Origin: CAJXJP01 sp034111025
GTDB lineage: Bacteria; Patescibacteriota; Gracilibacteria; BD1-5; UBA6164
Assembly (NCBI GenBank): GCA_034111025.1
Contig: JAWUYB010000053.1
Coordinates: 1 to 19,595 of the forward strand
Direction: 5' to 3'
DNA length: 19,595 nucleotides
How positions within the stretch are numbered: the stretch's first letter is position 1; every line of letters begins with the position of its first letter. Position numbers and translations under genes: made by a program. The notes beneath the pieces were generated by a model. The model ran no database searches and was not told where the DNA came from. It saw only the letters and a list, made by a program, of their open reading frames with translations. Positions 1 to 7,051 of this stretch are shown here, piece after piece.

Positions 1-919
1 TATTAACATATTCATTCGTTAAAGAACCACTTCAATTAATTGTAAAATTTCAATTAATAGTAAATCAACTCGTTGTTACATTACCATCAATATCTAATTT
101 TGATACATTAATGTTTCAACCATCAAGTTTTCATCAAATAATGATTTTTATATTATTTCACGTGAAATTTCAACTAATTTTATTAGTATAAATTGTATCT
201 ATATTTATTTCAGTTCAAATTCCTGTAGATAGATTATCTATATTTATTTCAGAAATATCACCTGTCGTATTATTAATGATCCCTGATCAAATTAATTCTA
301 CTATTTTATTTGTAGAAGTGGCTTGAATGTCTAAATTTTTTCAATTTAAATTAATTGTTCATATATCCAAATTTCACTTTAAAATAGTATCATATTGCAA
401 TACTAATCCTCATATTTTTCAATCAACATCTAGATCTCAATTGGAGTTATGAATTATTGTTGATCATATATCTCATGATATATTTATATTACCTGTTCCA
501 CTTGTATTTATATTTCAAATAGCTCAATGATTCTCAATATCTCAATTAATATTCAATTGAGTATTAAAGTAAGTAGTTTTCCATCCTGAAAAATTACTAT
601 AATCTCTACGTGATGAACTGAGATTTATTATTCAGTTATTCAGTAAAGTTCAGTTAATGTTAAATATTCAATTTAAATATCAATTATATAATCATCAAGA
701 ACCATTTATAATTAAATCATTAATTGTTTTACTAGAATATATAGTTACATTTCAATTAAGTTGTACATTATCATAAATTCAAGGCACAATTCATTCTTCC
801 CAAGTATTAGCATTATTCCAAATTCAACCATTTACGGTAGAATGTATAGTTGAATCTATGGCGAATGTACTCTGTATTCAAACACAAAAAAAACTAATTA
901 ATAATAATATTTTTTTCAT
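1..919 (-). CDS. Secreted surface/adhesin-like protein with N-terminal G8-like motif (3' end cut by window)
   Basis: The reading frame runs without TAA or TAG from an ATG at 919 to base 2 (306 codons) when TGA is glycine; dozens of TGA codons are in frame. The N-terminus is a signal peptide: MKK, a hydrophobic stretch, then an A-like cleavage region around residue 20 (STFA). Residues about 27-55 carry a pattern like the G8/beta-helix leader (W-N-N-A-N-T-W-E-E-G-I-V-P, then a D-N-V-Q-L-N-G-N strand). The rest is rich in N, I, G, T and S with recurrent I-N-G and N-I-D turns, as in beta-helix or beta-sandwich surface proteins. An 18-base direct repeat (196-213 and 235-252) encodes a repeated E-I-N-I-D segment. 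Likely exported to the cell surface for attachment or host contact; that role is inference. No Shine-Dalgarno is seen; the start is chosen from the signal peptide. Confidence 0.75.
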
Positions 920-1093
920 ATGAAATAAAAAATAAAAAATAAAATAACGTAGATAACTTAATATAAATTCATATTAATATAGGATTAATTTAATAATCAT
1001 ACTTAGTAGTATACTGATGTGATATTAACACGACATTAATTTTTCAGACTTTTTTATATTTATGATTGACGATAAATATATTTAATGTAATTA

Positions 1094-1127
1094 AAAAAAT
1101 AAGTACCATATATAATACTTATTTTTT
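1094..1127. terminator. Probable bidirectional intrinsic terminator
   Basis: Perfect 12-bp arms AAAAAATAAGTA (1094-1105) and TACTTATTTTTT (1116-1127) around a 10-base loop. The A/T tails give a U-run on either strand. No complete gene obviously ends here, so it may serve the remnant at 1185-1358 or a small RNA. Confidence 0.55.
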
Positions 1128-1184
1128 ATAATAATAACCATTGTAGACTCTATTAGAAAACCATTGATTATCCTCTATTTCTAG

Positions 1185-1358
1185 CAGCGTATACGATGGG
1201 TATACATCCCAAATGAGGCCCACTCCGAAAATTATACGAACTTTTTAGAGTTGTTTGAGTATATTAAAAATAATTCATTTAAATTTGCAATGGGGTTATC
1301 AGCAGTTGCTAGTACTCTTATTGTATTACGAATACTTTGGATAAGTGTTTTCACTTAA
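1185..1358 (+). pseudogene. Possible gene remnant (57 open codons, membrane-like C-terminus)
   Basis: After a TAG at 1182 the frame stays open for 57 codons to TAA at 1356. It starts with Q-R-I-R-W-V-Y-I-P-N-E-A-H, passes through a mixed charged/aromatic stretch and ends in a hydrophobic segment (L-I-V-L-R-I-L-W-I-S-V-F) that could be one membrane helix. There is no ATG at its left end. The same frame is open for a further 14 codons upstream of the TAG. The block has more G and C than its surroundings and contains no TGA. It may be the tail of a decayed or foreign gene, or a chance frame over a structured RNA; I do not recognise a family. Confidence 0.22.
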
Positions 1359-1452
1359 TTTTCAAAGATTCATCTATTAAAAAAAATTTGGTTGTATCAT
1401 AAAAGATAGTTATTATAACCCGCCTATAGTATATTTATTTTATCAGAACAAA

Positions 1453-1489
1453 AAAATCATGTTTTAATATTTTATTAAAACATGATTTT
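1453..1489. terminator. Strong bidirectional intrinsic terminator hairpin
   Basis: A perfect 17-bp inverted repeat (1453-1469 and 1473-1489) with a TTT loop, A-run on the left and T-run on the right. It can end the AlbA_2 transcript entering from the right (gene stop at 1647) and any plus-strand transcript from the 1128-1452 block. Confidence 0.75.
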
Positions 1490-1646
1490 ACTTAAAGTTA
1501 ATAATGGCAGGACGCAGAGATTAGTAATGAGGAACTATTGGAATTGATAGAGAATATAATCATTTAATGATCAAATAAGATATTGGCTTAAAATAAGTAA
1601 ATATTGTCATTAATCATGGAAAAAATCAAATAACGATCAAATAAGA

Positions 1647-3113
1647 TTATTGCCCCCAATGTGGTATATATTTAGCATGTTTTCTAGTTTTACTTGTAGG
1701 ATCAAAATGCTTTATCTTTCATTCTTCTAAGGCTGATTTTATTAACCTTGATGCTATGGCTGAATTCTGTTTTTCTATTCAAAATCTTTCACATACAGAT
1801 TCATTAGTCATTGGTTCATTTTCTAATACAAATACTAATACACAATGCCAATATATTGAATCTGATTTTTCTTTATTGGTAAGTCTTCAAATAGGCCTGG
1901 TTCTAAATAGGATAATTCTAGTAAAATCATCACTTGTTTCCATTTTTGGATTAGGGAGTTTTACTATTCTTAAAGCATTCATTGCTCTATCAACTCAACT
2001 TCATCTTCTTTCACAATGATTAGCTCTTCTCATAAAGTCAGCTAAAAGCTCATTTCTAGATTTTGGAGGGTGATCAACAAACCTATCAATATCAATGAGT
2101 GGTATACCTGGATTAGAAATCTCAACTCTATCATCAAATATTTCAATAAGTACTTCAACTCAATGCATTCTTAAATCTTGATGAATTATTGAATTTGCAA
2201 TAAACTCCCTTAAGGTAACCTTTGGATATAAAGCTTCATTTACTCTTCATGTTTCAATTGTTTCAATTTTAGGAACTTGTTGTAATACAAAATTTATAAG
2301 AGGAGCAAATGCTATAGCATACCCTTTTTTTCATTTTATATCACTAATCGCATGTAATTTATTTTTTCATCTATAAGTAATAACTCTAGGTCATTTGCTG
2401 TGAAGATTAAATTTTGTTAAATCTTTAGCAAATAGTAATGCACATGCATTTGTAATATCATATAATCAGTCTCTAAATTTTAATAAATCATCTTGAATTA
2501 GCTTTTCAATTCATTCTTGTTCTGAGTTGATATCATATCACATAGTTTGTGCGTATCAAACCAGATCAACATATTCGATTACTTTATTATCTGAAACTTT
2601 AGATAAACAAATATCTGAATCAAAAGAACTTCAAAGTATTTTTTCCCAAAGTTTAGATTCTAAGTCTTTATATCCTATTATAGGCTTGGTATATGTATCA
2701 ACCCTTACAAAGGTTGTTGAATCAAACATTACAGGTTTAGTATCAGCAGAATTGATTACTAGTATTACTACATTTTTTCCTTCTTCGTAGTTTTCTATCT
2801 CGTGAAAAGTAAAATTAGAAAATCATTCTAAACTTCTAATAAGCCAAGGCAATAAGTCTTCATTTCATTTTCATTTCATTTCTCTATATTTAAAGTTGGT
2901 TCCTATTACAGTATGGTCATCAGGATCAATTCAAAAAATAACGTATCCATCAGGTCTATCCATTATTCTTGCTGTATTTGCAATAGCTGAAATATTTCAA
3001 CCTATTTCTTTAGAACTATGAAAATTCTTTTTAAATTCACACCAAGGTAGTTCATGAGCTTTTCATTGTTTTAGGCAATATTCAATTATGTCTAAAAGTT
3101 GTGTTTTTTCCAT
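1647..3113 (-). CDS. AlbA_2 (Schlafen-type) domain / HATPase_c_4 putative DNA-binding protein
   Basis: 488 codons from ATG 3113 to TAA at 1647-1649, read with TGA as Gly. The N-terminus (MEKTQLLDIIEYCLKQG, then E-L-P-W-C-E-F-K) and the following N-I-S-A-I-A-N-T-A ... D-G-Y-V-I-F-G-I-D segment match the AlbA_2 fold of 'putative DNA-binding / transcriptional regulator' proteins. Around residues 303-315, R-E-F-I-A-N-S-I-I-H-Q-D-L matches the N-box of the HATPase_c_4 region, followed by a V-E-I-S-N-P-G-I-P turn and E-R-R-G-S-G-V-D-R-A, the usual signature of this family. The C-terminus looks like a winged helix (N-E-S-V-C-E-R-F-G-I). It starts 69 bases after the Mrr-type nuclease stop on the same strand, so the two may be one transcript. 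Such proteins occur in regulation and in defence islands; the exact role is unknown. Confidence 0.85.
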
Positions 3114-3182
3114 GTAAATATATTAAAAATTATCTTTATTAGTAGTATAGGTATTTTTAAGTATATCTGCAAGTTTTTAAAA

Positions 3183-4088
3183 CTATTTGTATATCATTAA
3201 CTCAGCTAACTTACTAAAAAATCATTGTTCTATTACTTCTTCACTTCCTTCATCATTATCAATATATTTTAATCTTTCTACAAATATATTTCAATGTTTC
3301 ATAATCTTATTTTTTTCTCTTGTTGATAAATCAGCAATAGCTTCTTTAAGAGATTGAATATTATGAGGCCTTACTCTTGCTAATAATTCTAAAGTATCAT
3401 TTCTAGCTATATCTCATAATCTTAATTGTTTATCATGCGAATAATCTCTTCTTATTTGTTTAAGTAGTTGGAATACTTCCCTATCTGTAACTCAAATAGT
3501 ATCATATATCTTTTCATCGAGTCATAAAATCATTTGATCTTCATTAAATGATTTATTAAATTCTTTCATTCATTCTGTATCTTTTAAATCAGACTCAAAT
3601 TGATCGATAGAGTATACTTTTTGGAGTTTATAGATGTGAGAGAAGTCAATTGCCTTTAATCATACCTCAGAGGCAAATTTTGAAGCCTTATCGGTAAACT
3701 TAGAAGTTGTTATATAGTATGATTCTGTATTTTCATGATACTTTGCGTATTTATGGAGTGTTTTTCCATGATAACTAGAAACATCATCTTCACTTATATC
3801 TCTAATTGAATATTTTTTACATTGAACTACAAGGTATTTTTGAACTCAATTTTCTTCTTTGATTCATTTTAAATCGATTCATCAATCCATTTGATACGTT
3901 CCTCAATTTAATTTTACTTGATATCACTTAATTTTTTCAAAATAGTATTGCATATATTTCTCAAAACCATGAGGCGTTAATTTATGTTTCACCTTGAAAA
4001 CAACCTTTGCTTTTTCCTCAGGTTCAGACTCTCCTAAAAACATGAAGTCACTTATGACTTTCGCTAAATCTAATTTATTTATTTTCAT
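3183..4088 (-). CDS. Mrr-type restriction endonuclease with C-terminal HRDC domain
   Basis: 301 codons from ATG 4088 to TAG at 3183-3185 with TGA as Gly. Residues about 39-95 form the Mrr_cat PD-(D/E)XK nuclease: a helix P-H-G-F-E-K-Y-M, then Y-Q-M-D-G-G-I-D-L-K-G with the metal-binding Asp72, then V-V-Q-C-K-K-Y with Gln89 and Lys91 (QxK form). Roughly residues 205-275 resemble an HRDC domain (R-R-D-Y, then D-T-L-E-L-L-A-R-V-R-P and K-I-M-K-H-G-N-I-F), the nucleic-acid-binding module of RecQ helicases and some nucleases. Likely a modification-dependent or stand-alone defence nuclease; no methylase is adjacent, which fits a Mrr-like enzyme cutting modified DNA. The frame is open further upstream to an ATG at 4175, but that part is low-complexity and runs through a dyad, so 4088 is preferred. 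Confidence 0.82.
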
Positions 4089-4110
4089 TTTACATAATTT
4101 AATATTATTA

Positions 4111-4139
4111 TATAATATATTAAAACATAATATATTATA
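4111..4139. promoter_or_regulatory. AT-rich dyad upstream of the Mrr-type gene (possible operator/promoter)
   Basis: Perfect 12-bp inverted repeat TATAATATATTA / TAATATATTATA with a 5-base AAACA loop, 23 bases before the nuclease start codon. It contains TATAAT-like -10 sequences on both strands. It could be an operator that keeps the nuclease silent, or simply a very AT-rich promoter. Confidence 0.35.
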
Positions 4140-4189
4140 TATGTCAACTATATAGAAATTTATAAGTACTATCAAACTATAACATAACT

Positions 4190-4480
4190 AAATAAGTTAA
4201 TATTTATTGATACATTAGAACGTATTAATAAAAAATTATATATATTAGAAAAGAAAAAAGAATTACAAAAAAGAAAATTGATGGATTAGATAATTGTAAT
4301 TACTTAAAAAGTGAAGGTTTTAAAGATTTAGTTATTAAAATACTCGAACTTTTTGTAGTATTACTACAACAGTAGTCAAAACTTTGAAGAGTTACATGTT
4401 ATATTTATCTTTATGTATAAAAAAAGACCTACTTATAATGATATAATTAATCGAACATTTGAATTGCAACCTGTTTTCGC
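4190..4480 (+). other. Fragmentary plus-strand reading frames (possible decayed gene)
   Basis: Two consecutive but frame-shifted open stretches lie here: 4188-4289 (D-T-L-E-R-I-N-K-K-L, Lys/Glu-rich, coiled-coil-like) and 4289-4375 (N-C-N-Y-L-K-S-E-G-F-K-D-L). A third frame continues from about 4380 towards the repeat at 4481 (F-E-E-L-H-V-I-F-I-F-M-Y-K-K). The amphipathic character suggests remains of a protein gene broken by indels beside the insertion junction. A small perfect hairpin TTGTAGT/ACTACAA lies inside. No family is recognised. Confidence 0.2.
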
Positions 4481-4548
4481 TTTAAATAGCAAAAAAGAAC
4501 CTCAAATAAATTGAAGTTCTTCTGTAAATATTTATTGGCAGCACTAGA
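4481..4548 (-). repeat. Partial duplicate of tRNA-Trp 3' end and terminator (attachment-site-like, distal copy)
   Basis: 4481-4519 is identical over 39 bases to 5688-5726 and 4481-4528 matches with one mismatch. Beyond it, TTGGCAGCACTAG (4535-4547) matches the complement of the tRNA-Trp 3' end TGGCAGGCCCACTAG (5743-5757) except for the loss of GCC-type bases. It is thus a truncated copy of the tRNA 3' end plus its downstream terminator, in the same orientation, 1.2 kb away with the RhuM gene between. This is the arrangement left by integration at a tRNA gene or by a local duplication. Confidence 0.65.
4491..4519 (-). terminator. Intrinsic terminator (copy downstream of RhuM gene)
   Basis: On the minus strand a stem GAACTTCAA / TTGAGGTTC (4519-4497, one mismatch) with a 5-base loop is followed by six T. 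It is the same terminator as the one after tRNA-Trp and can end the RhuM transcript. Confidence 0.65.
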
Positions 4549-4599
4549 AAGTCTAACATAGAACTTTTTGAAATACTTAATAGTGATACTATTAAATAT

Positions 4600-4638
4600 T
4601 TGGCTAATTTATTAGAAGAATCACAGAATATTAGCCAA
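4600..4638. repeat. Inverted repeat at the 3' end of the RhuM gene
   Basis: Arms TTGGCTAAT (4600-4608) and ATTAGCCAA (4630-4638) with a 21-base loop, overlapping the RhuM stop codon (4631-4633). It could stabilise the RhuM mRNA 3' end or mark the edge of the inserted unit. The plus strand across it also shows a short open frame (S-N-I-E-L-F-E-I-L-N), probably fortuitous. Confidence 0.35.
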
Positions 4639-5635
4639 TAGACTTAATAGTCTTTTCTAACTCTTCTAATTCAACCATATCTTGATTATTAGCTTTTTCT
4701 ATATCTTCTAATTTTATTTTTTCAGTAAAATTTTCATAAATTATATCAACTTCTTCTCTCATTTGTTTATTTGATATGCTTCAATTCCCTTTTAGTAGTT
4801 TTTTCCTATTAAACTCTATAATTAAGTCTATATTTTCTTGCCAAAAACTGAGAGTAATATCTTTTTCATCTTTTGCTCTTAATTCAGCAGATTCTAAAAA
4901 TACCATTACAAATCTATTTAAACTATCAACTTCATCTTCTGTTAAATAATTTTTAGCTATATAAATATCTCATTTCCTTACAATATTCCCTTTCCAAGTT
5001 GTTAAACTCATATTTAATTTATTTTCATCAGCTCTATCAACTATTAATTCAGCTGCTGTTTTTCAAGTGATTGCATAGAGTATCTTATTTTGAGTTTCAG
5101 CAAAAAACATTTGGGTTACTTTATCACTAGAATCATAATCACTACTTAGAGATAATAAATCTCTTATTTTTTGATAGAATTTCTTTTCAGAAGCTCTAAT
5201 ATTTCTAATTCTGGCAAGTAGTTCATCAAAATAATCAGGTCTTCCATCAGGATTCTTTAGTCTTTCATCATCCATGATAAACCCTTTTATCATGTATTCT
5301 TTTAGATTTCTATTAGCCCATTTTCTAAATTGTGTTCATCTTTTACTTCTTACTCTAAATCCAATAGCTAAAATCATATCCAAAGCATAAAAACTTACCT
5401 CATAATTCTTTCAATCTGAGGCAGTTGTCAAGTAATCCTTTACAACTCATTCTAGGCTTAATTCTCCCTCTTTTTCAATATTTATTATATGCAAACTAAT
5501 GTTTTGCTTAGAGGTGTCAAAAAGTTCGGCTATTTGATTTTGACTCATCCAAACACTTCAATCTTTTGAATAGAGTGAAACAGATGATTCTCAATCATCA
5601 GTGTTGTATATTATTATGTTATTTTTATTTTTCAT
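4631..5635 (-). CDS. RhuM-family protein (virulence RhuM / KilA-N-associated)
   Basis: 334 codons from ATG 5635 to TAA at 4631-4633 with several TGA-Gly codons; this is close to the usual RhuM length. The N-terminus contains a helix-turn-helix-like segment (V-W-M-S-Q-N-Q-I-A-E-L-F-D-T-S-K-Q-N-I), typical of the family. The family core follows: Y-E-V-S-F-Y-A-L-D-M-I-L-A-I-G-F-R-V-R-S-(K/R) and F-R-K-W-A-N, then L-K-E-Y-M-I-K-G-F and D-E-R-L-K-N-P-D-G. A middle part with L-L-A-R-I-R-N-I-R-A-S-E-K-K-F-Y is also characteristic. RhuM proteins are spread by horizontal transfer and sit on pathogenicity or defence islands; their biochemical function is not settled. Here the gene is the only cargo between two copies of the tRNA-Trp 3' end and terminator. 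Confidence 0.88.
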
Positions 5636-5687
5636 TTTATTATATTTAATATACTTTTATTATATTAAATTGACATTAAATAACAAT

Positions 5688-5757
5688 TTTAAATAGCAAA
5701 AAAGAACCTCAAATAAATTGAAGTTCCTCTGTAAATCTTAAATGGCAGGCCCACTAG
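5688..5757 (-). repeat. tRNA-Trp 3' end and terminator, proximal copy of the direct repeat
   Basis: The intact partner of the repeat at 4481-4548: the last 15 bases of the tRNA-Trp gene, a short spacer and the terminator. The first 39 bases (5688-5726) are identical to the distal copy. The copy next to the intact tRNA is what a tRNA-targeting element leaves at one of its ends. Confidence 0.65.
5698..5726 (-). terminator. Intrinsic terminator of tRNA-Trp (and possibly the rpsB-tsf operon)
   Basis: Minus-strand stem GAACTTCAA / TTGAGGTTC (5726-5704), 5-base loop, followed by TTTTTT. It lies 17 bases past the tRNA CCA end. Confidence 0.75.
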
Positions 5758-5817
5758 GAATCGAACCTAGAGCGCGGGATTTGGAGTCCCGAATTTTAAC
5801 CGTTAAACTATAGGCCT
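5743..5817 (-). tRNA. trnW: tRNA-Trp (CCA anticodon)
   Basis: A 75-base cloverleaf folds on the minus strand. The acceptor stem is AGGCCTA / TGGGCCT (one G-U pair), with discriminator G and an encoded CCA. The anticodon stem CGGGA/TCCCG surrounds the loop CTCCAAA, giving anticodon CCA. The T-arm is CTAGG-TTCGATT-CCTAG. A CCA anticodon reads UGG only, in agreement with UGA not being tryptophan here. It follows tsf by 28 bases; between them is a small hairpin CCTCT-TGCG-AGAGG (5825-5838) that may be a processing site. A TATAAT (5845-5850) overlapping the tsf stop may give it its own promoter. Confidence 0.95.
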
Positions 5818-5844
5818 AGAGTCCCCTCTTGCGAGAGGAAAGTG

Positions 5845-5850
5845 ATTATA
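5845..5850 (-). promoter_or_regulatory. Candidate -10 element of tRNA-Trp
   Basis: Minus-strand CAATATAATCAC overlaps the tsf stop codon. The same CAATATAATCAC block forms the -10 of the tRNA-His promoter at 10077-10082. No good -35 is visible upstream, so it may be weak or secondary to read-through from tsf. Confidence 0.4.
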
Positions 5851-6631
5851 TTGCAAATCTATGGAAAGAAGTAATTGTATCTTCACCTATGAAAGCTTTC
5901 ACTTTAACATTAGGATCAATAACAAATGCTTGTTCTAATAAAGAAATTTCAGATTTAAATTTCCCCATTTTACCTCCGATGATTTTTAATAGTACATCGT
6001 CAGATTTTTTACCCATATTTTCATCATTTTTCATGATTTCTAATTGGATAGACTTTTCTTTTTCTATAACTTCTTCTGAAATATCAGAAGCGTTTAAATA
6101 TTCAGGATTAGCAGCAGTTACATGCATAGCTACTTGTTTTAATTTTTCTTCATCGCTACCAGATTTTGCAACAACGAGTGCAGCAATTTTAGCATTTGAA
6201 TGTAAATATGAAATAGCAACTTCACCTTTAATAATTATATAATCTAGAAGTTTTAAGTTTTCACCCATTTCTAGAGAATAATCAGAGTTGATCATAGTTT
6301 GAGCAGCTTCTTTAGAATCTTCACCATTGTCTTTTAAGAAAACAGCTATAGATTCTAACATAGTTGTAAACTTATCAGTGTTAGCTAGGAAATCAGTTTC
6401 ACAACCGATTGAAACAACATAAGCATTCCCACCTTCAGTAACGATTTTGATTCCACCTTCAGTAGTTTCTCTATCAGCTTTTTTAGCAGCTTTTGAAAGA
6501 CCTTTTTTTCTAAGACCTTCAACAGCTAAATCAATATCACCGTTAGCTTCAGTAAGAGCTTTTTTACATTCCATCATTCCGATACCTGTAAGTTCTCTTA
6601 ATTCTTTAACTTGAGCAGCAGTAATTGCCAT
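5846..6631 (-). CDS. tsf: Elongation factor Ts
   Basis: 261 codons, ATG 6631 to TAA at 5846. EF-Ts is the guanine nucleotide exchange factor that regenerates EF-Tu-GTP from EF-Tu-GDP in the cytoplasm. The N-terminal UBA-like segment (V-K-E-L-R-E-L-T-G-I-G-M-M-E-C-K-K-A-L) is canonical, followed by L-R-K-K-G-L-S-K-A-A-K-K. The core T-D-F-L-A-N-T-D-K-F exchange motif and the M-H-V-T-A-A-N-P-E-Y-L segment are intact. It is slightly shorter than the approximately 280-residue proteobacterial form. No TGA occurs in frame; all glycines use GGN, unlike most genes around it. The order rpsB - small membrane protein - tsf keeps the classical rpsB-tsf pairing with one insertion. Confidence 0.97.
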   Translation of the reverse strand: MAITAAQVKELRELTGIGMMECKKALTEANGDIDLAVEGLRKKGLSKAAKKADRETTEGGIKIVTEGGNAYVVSIGCETDFLANTDKFTTMLESIAVFLKDNGEDSKEAAQTMINSDYSLEMGENLKLLDYIIIKGEVAISYLHSNAKIAALVVAKSGSDEEKLKQVAMHVTAANPEYLNASDISEEVIEKEKSIQLEIMKNDENMGKKSDDVLLKIIGGKMGKFKSEISLLEQAFVIDPNVKVKAFIGEDTITSFHRFAI

Positions 6632-6664
6632 AATAATGTACTATTAAATTGTAATATTTTTTTA

Positions 6665-6991
6665 TTATTTTTTTGATGAACCAAATTCATCTTGAATTTT
6701 TTTTTCTAAGTTATCTATATGCTCTAGATTTACATCTTGTCATTGATAAGCTTTGAAAAATAAAAATCCACTAATACCGATATAAACGATAAACAAAATT
6801 CATGCAAGAAACGACCCTAAAATAGTTTGTAATATAATATATCAACCAAGTATTATAGCTCAGTATTTAATATGTTTCTTTAATTCAATACTTTTATTTT
6901 CTTCTGTAAAGAATAAAACAAGAGCAATTAAAGGGATATAACAAAGTGCATTTTTTAAATTATCACTATCTGATTTTTTTTGTTCTTCCAT
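6665..6991 (-). CDS. Small membrane protein between rpsB and tsf (DUF4870/Tic20-like)
   Basis: 108 codons from ATG 6991 to TAA at 6665-6667, with TGA-Gly codons that split it under the standard code. The N-terminus is soluble and charged (MEEQKKSDSDN), followed by L-C-Y-I-P-L-I-A-L-V-L-F-F and E-L-K-K-H-I-K-Y-G, then two further hydrophobic segments (A-I-I-L-G-G-Y-I-I-L and L-F-I-V-Y-I-G-I-S-G-F-L-F-F). The C-terminus is a charged helix ending in S-S-K-K. The pattern of a short helix, E-N-x-S-x-x-L-K-x-H-x-K-Y-G, then a helical hairpin resembles DUF4870/Tic20-like proteins. It sits 33 bases from tsf and 60 bases from rpsB and is surely cotranscribed. Function unknown. Confidence 0.7.
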
Positions 6992-7051
6992 ATTGTATTA
7001 AATAGGAAATAAATTGAATAGACTTAAAGTGAATTAAGCCTATTAAATATA

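Larger units (their letters stand above)
920..1646. other. Gene-poor spacer with two hairpins and short repeats
   Basis: No convincing full gene lies here. It holds two long perfect hairpins (listed separately), a moderately GC-richer block between them, and a short imperfect direct repeat: 1565-1586 and 1631-1653 share the core GATCAAATAAGAT. The second copy overlaps the 3' end of the AlbA_2 gene, so the first may be a duplicated scrap of that gene end. At 1503-1512 a TGGCAGG follows the second hairpin, resembling the complement of a tRNA CCA end next to its terminator, but no tRNA can be folded behind it. Confidence 0.5.

Noticed and set aside
1128..1452. RNase P RNA, tmRNA or SRP RNA in the GC-richer block
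   Set aside because: I looked on both strands for the conserved cores (GAGGAAAGTCC, tmRNA T-arm with CCA, SRP GGAAGCAGCC-type loop) and found none.
1500..1600. A tRNA next to the TGGCAGG at 1504
   Set aside because: No acceptor, anticodon or T-arm pairing can be drawn behind the CCA-like end.
1756..2790. Plus-strand 87-codon frames at 1756-2019 and 2527-2790
   Set aside because: They are antisense shadows of the AlbA_2/HATPase gene, whose minus-strand frame shows family motifs throughout.
4089..4175. Earlier start of the Mrr-type gene at 4175
   Set aside because: The added 29 residues come from low-complexity AT-rich DNA across a perfect dyad, and the family N-terminus fits the Met at 4088.
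5829..6242. 137-codon plus-strand frame
   Set aside because: Antisense shadow of tsf.
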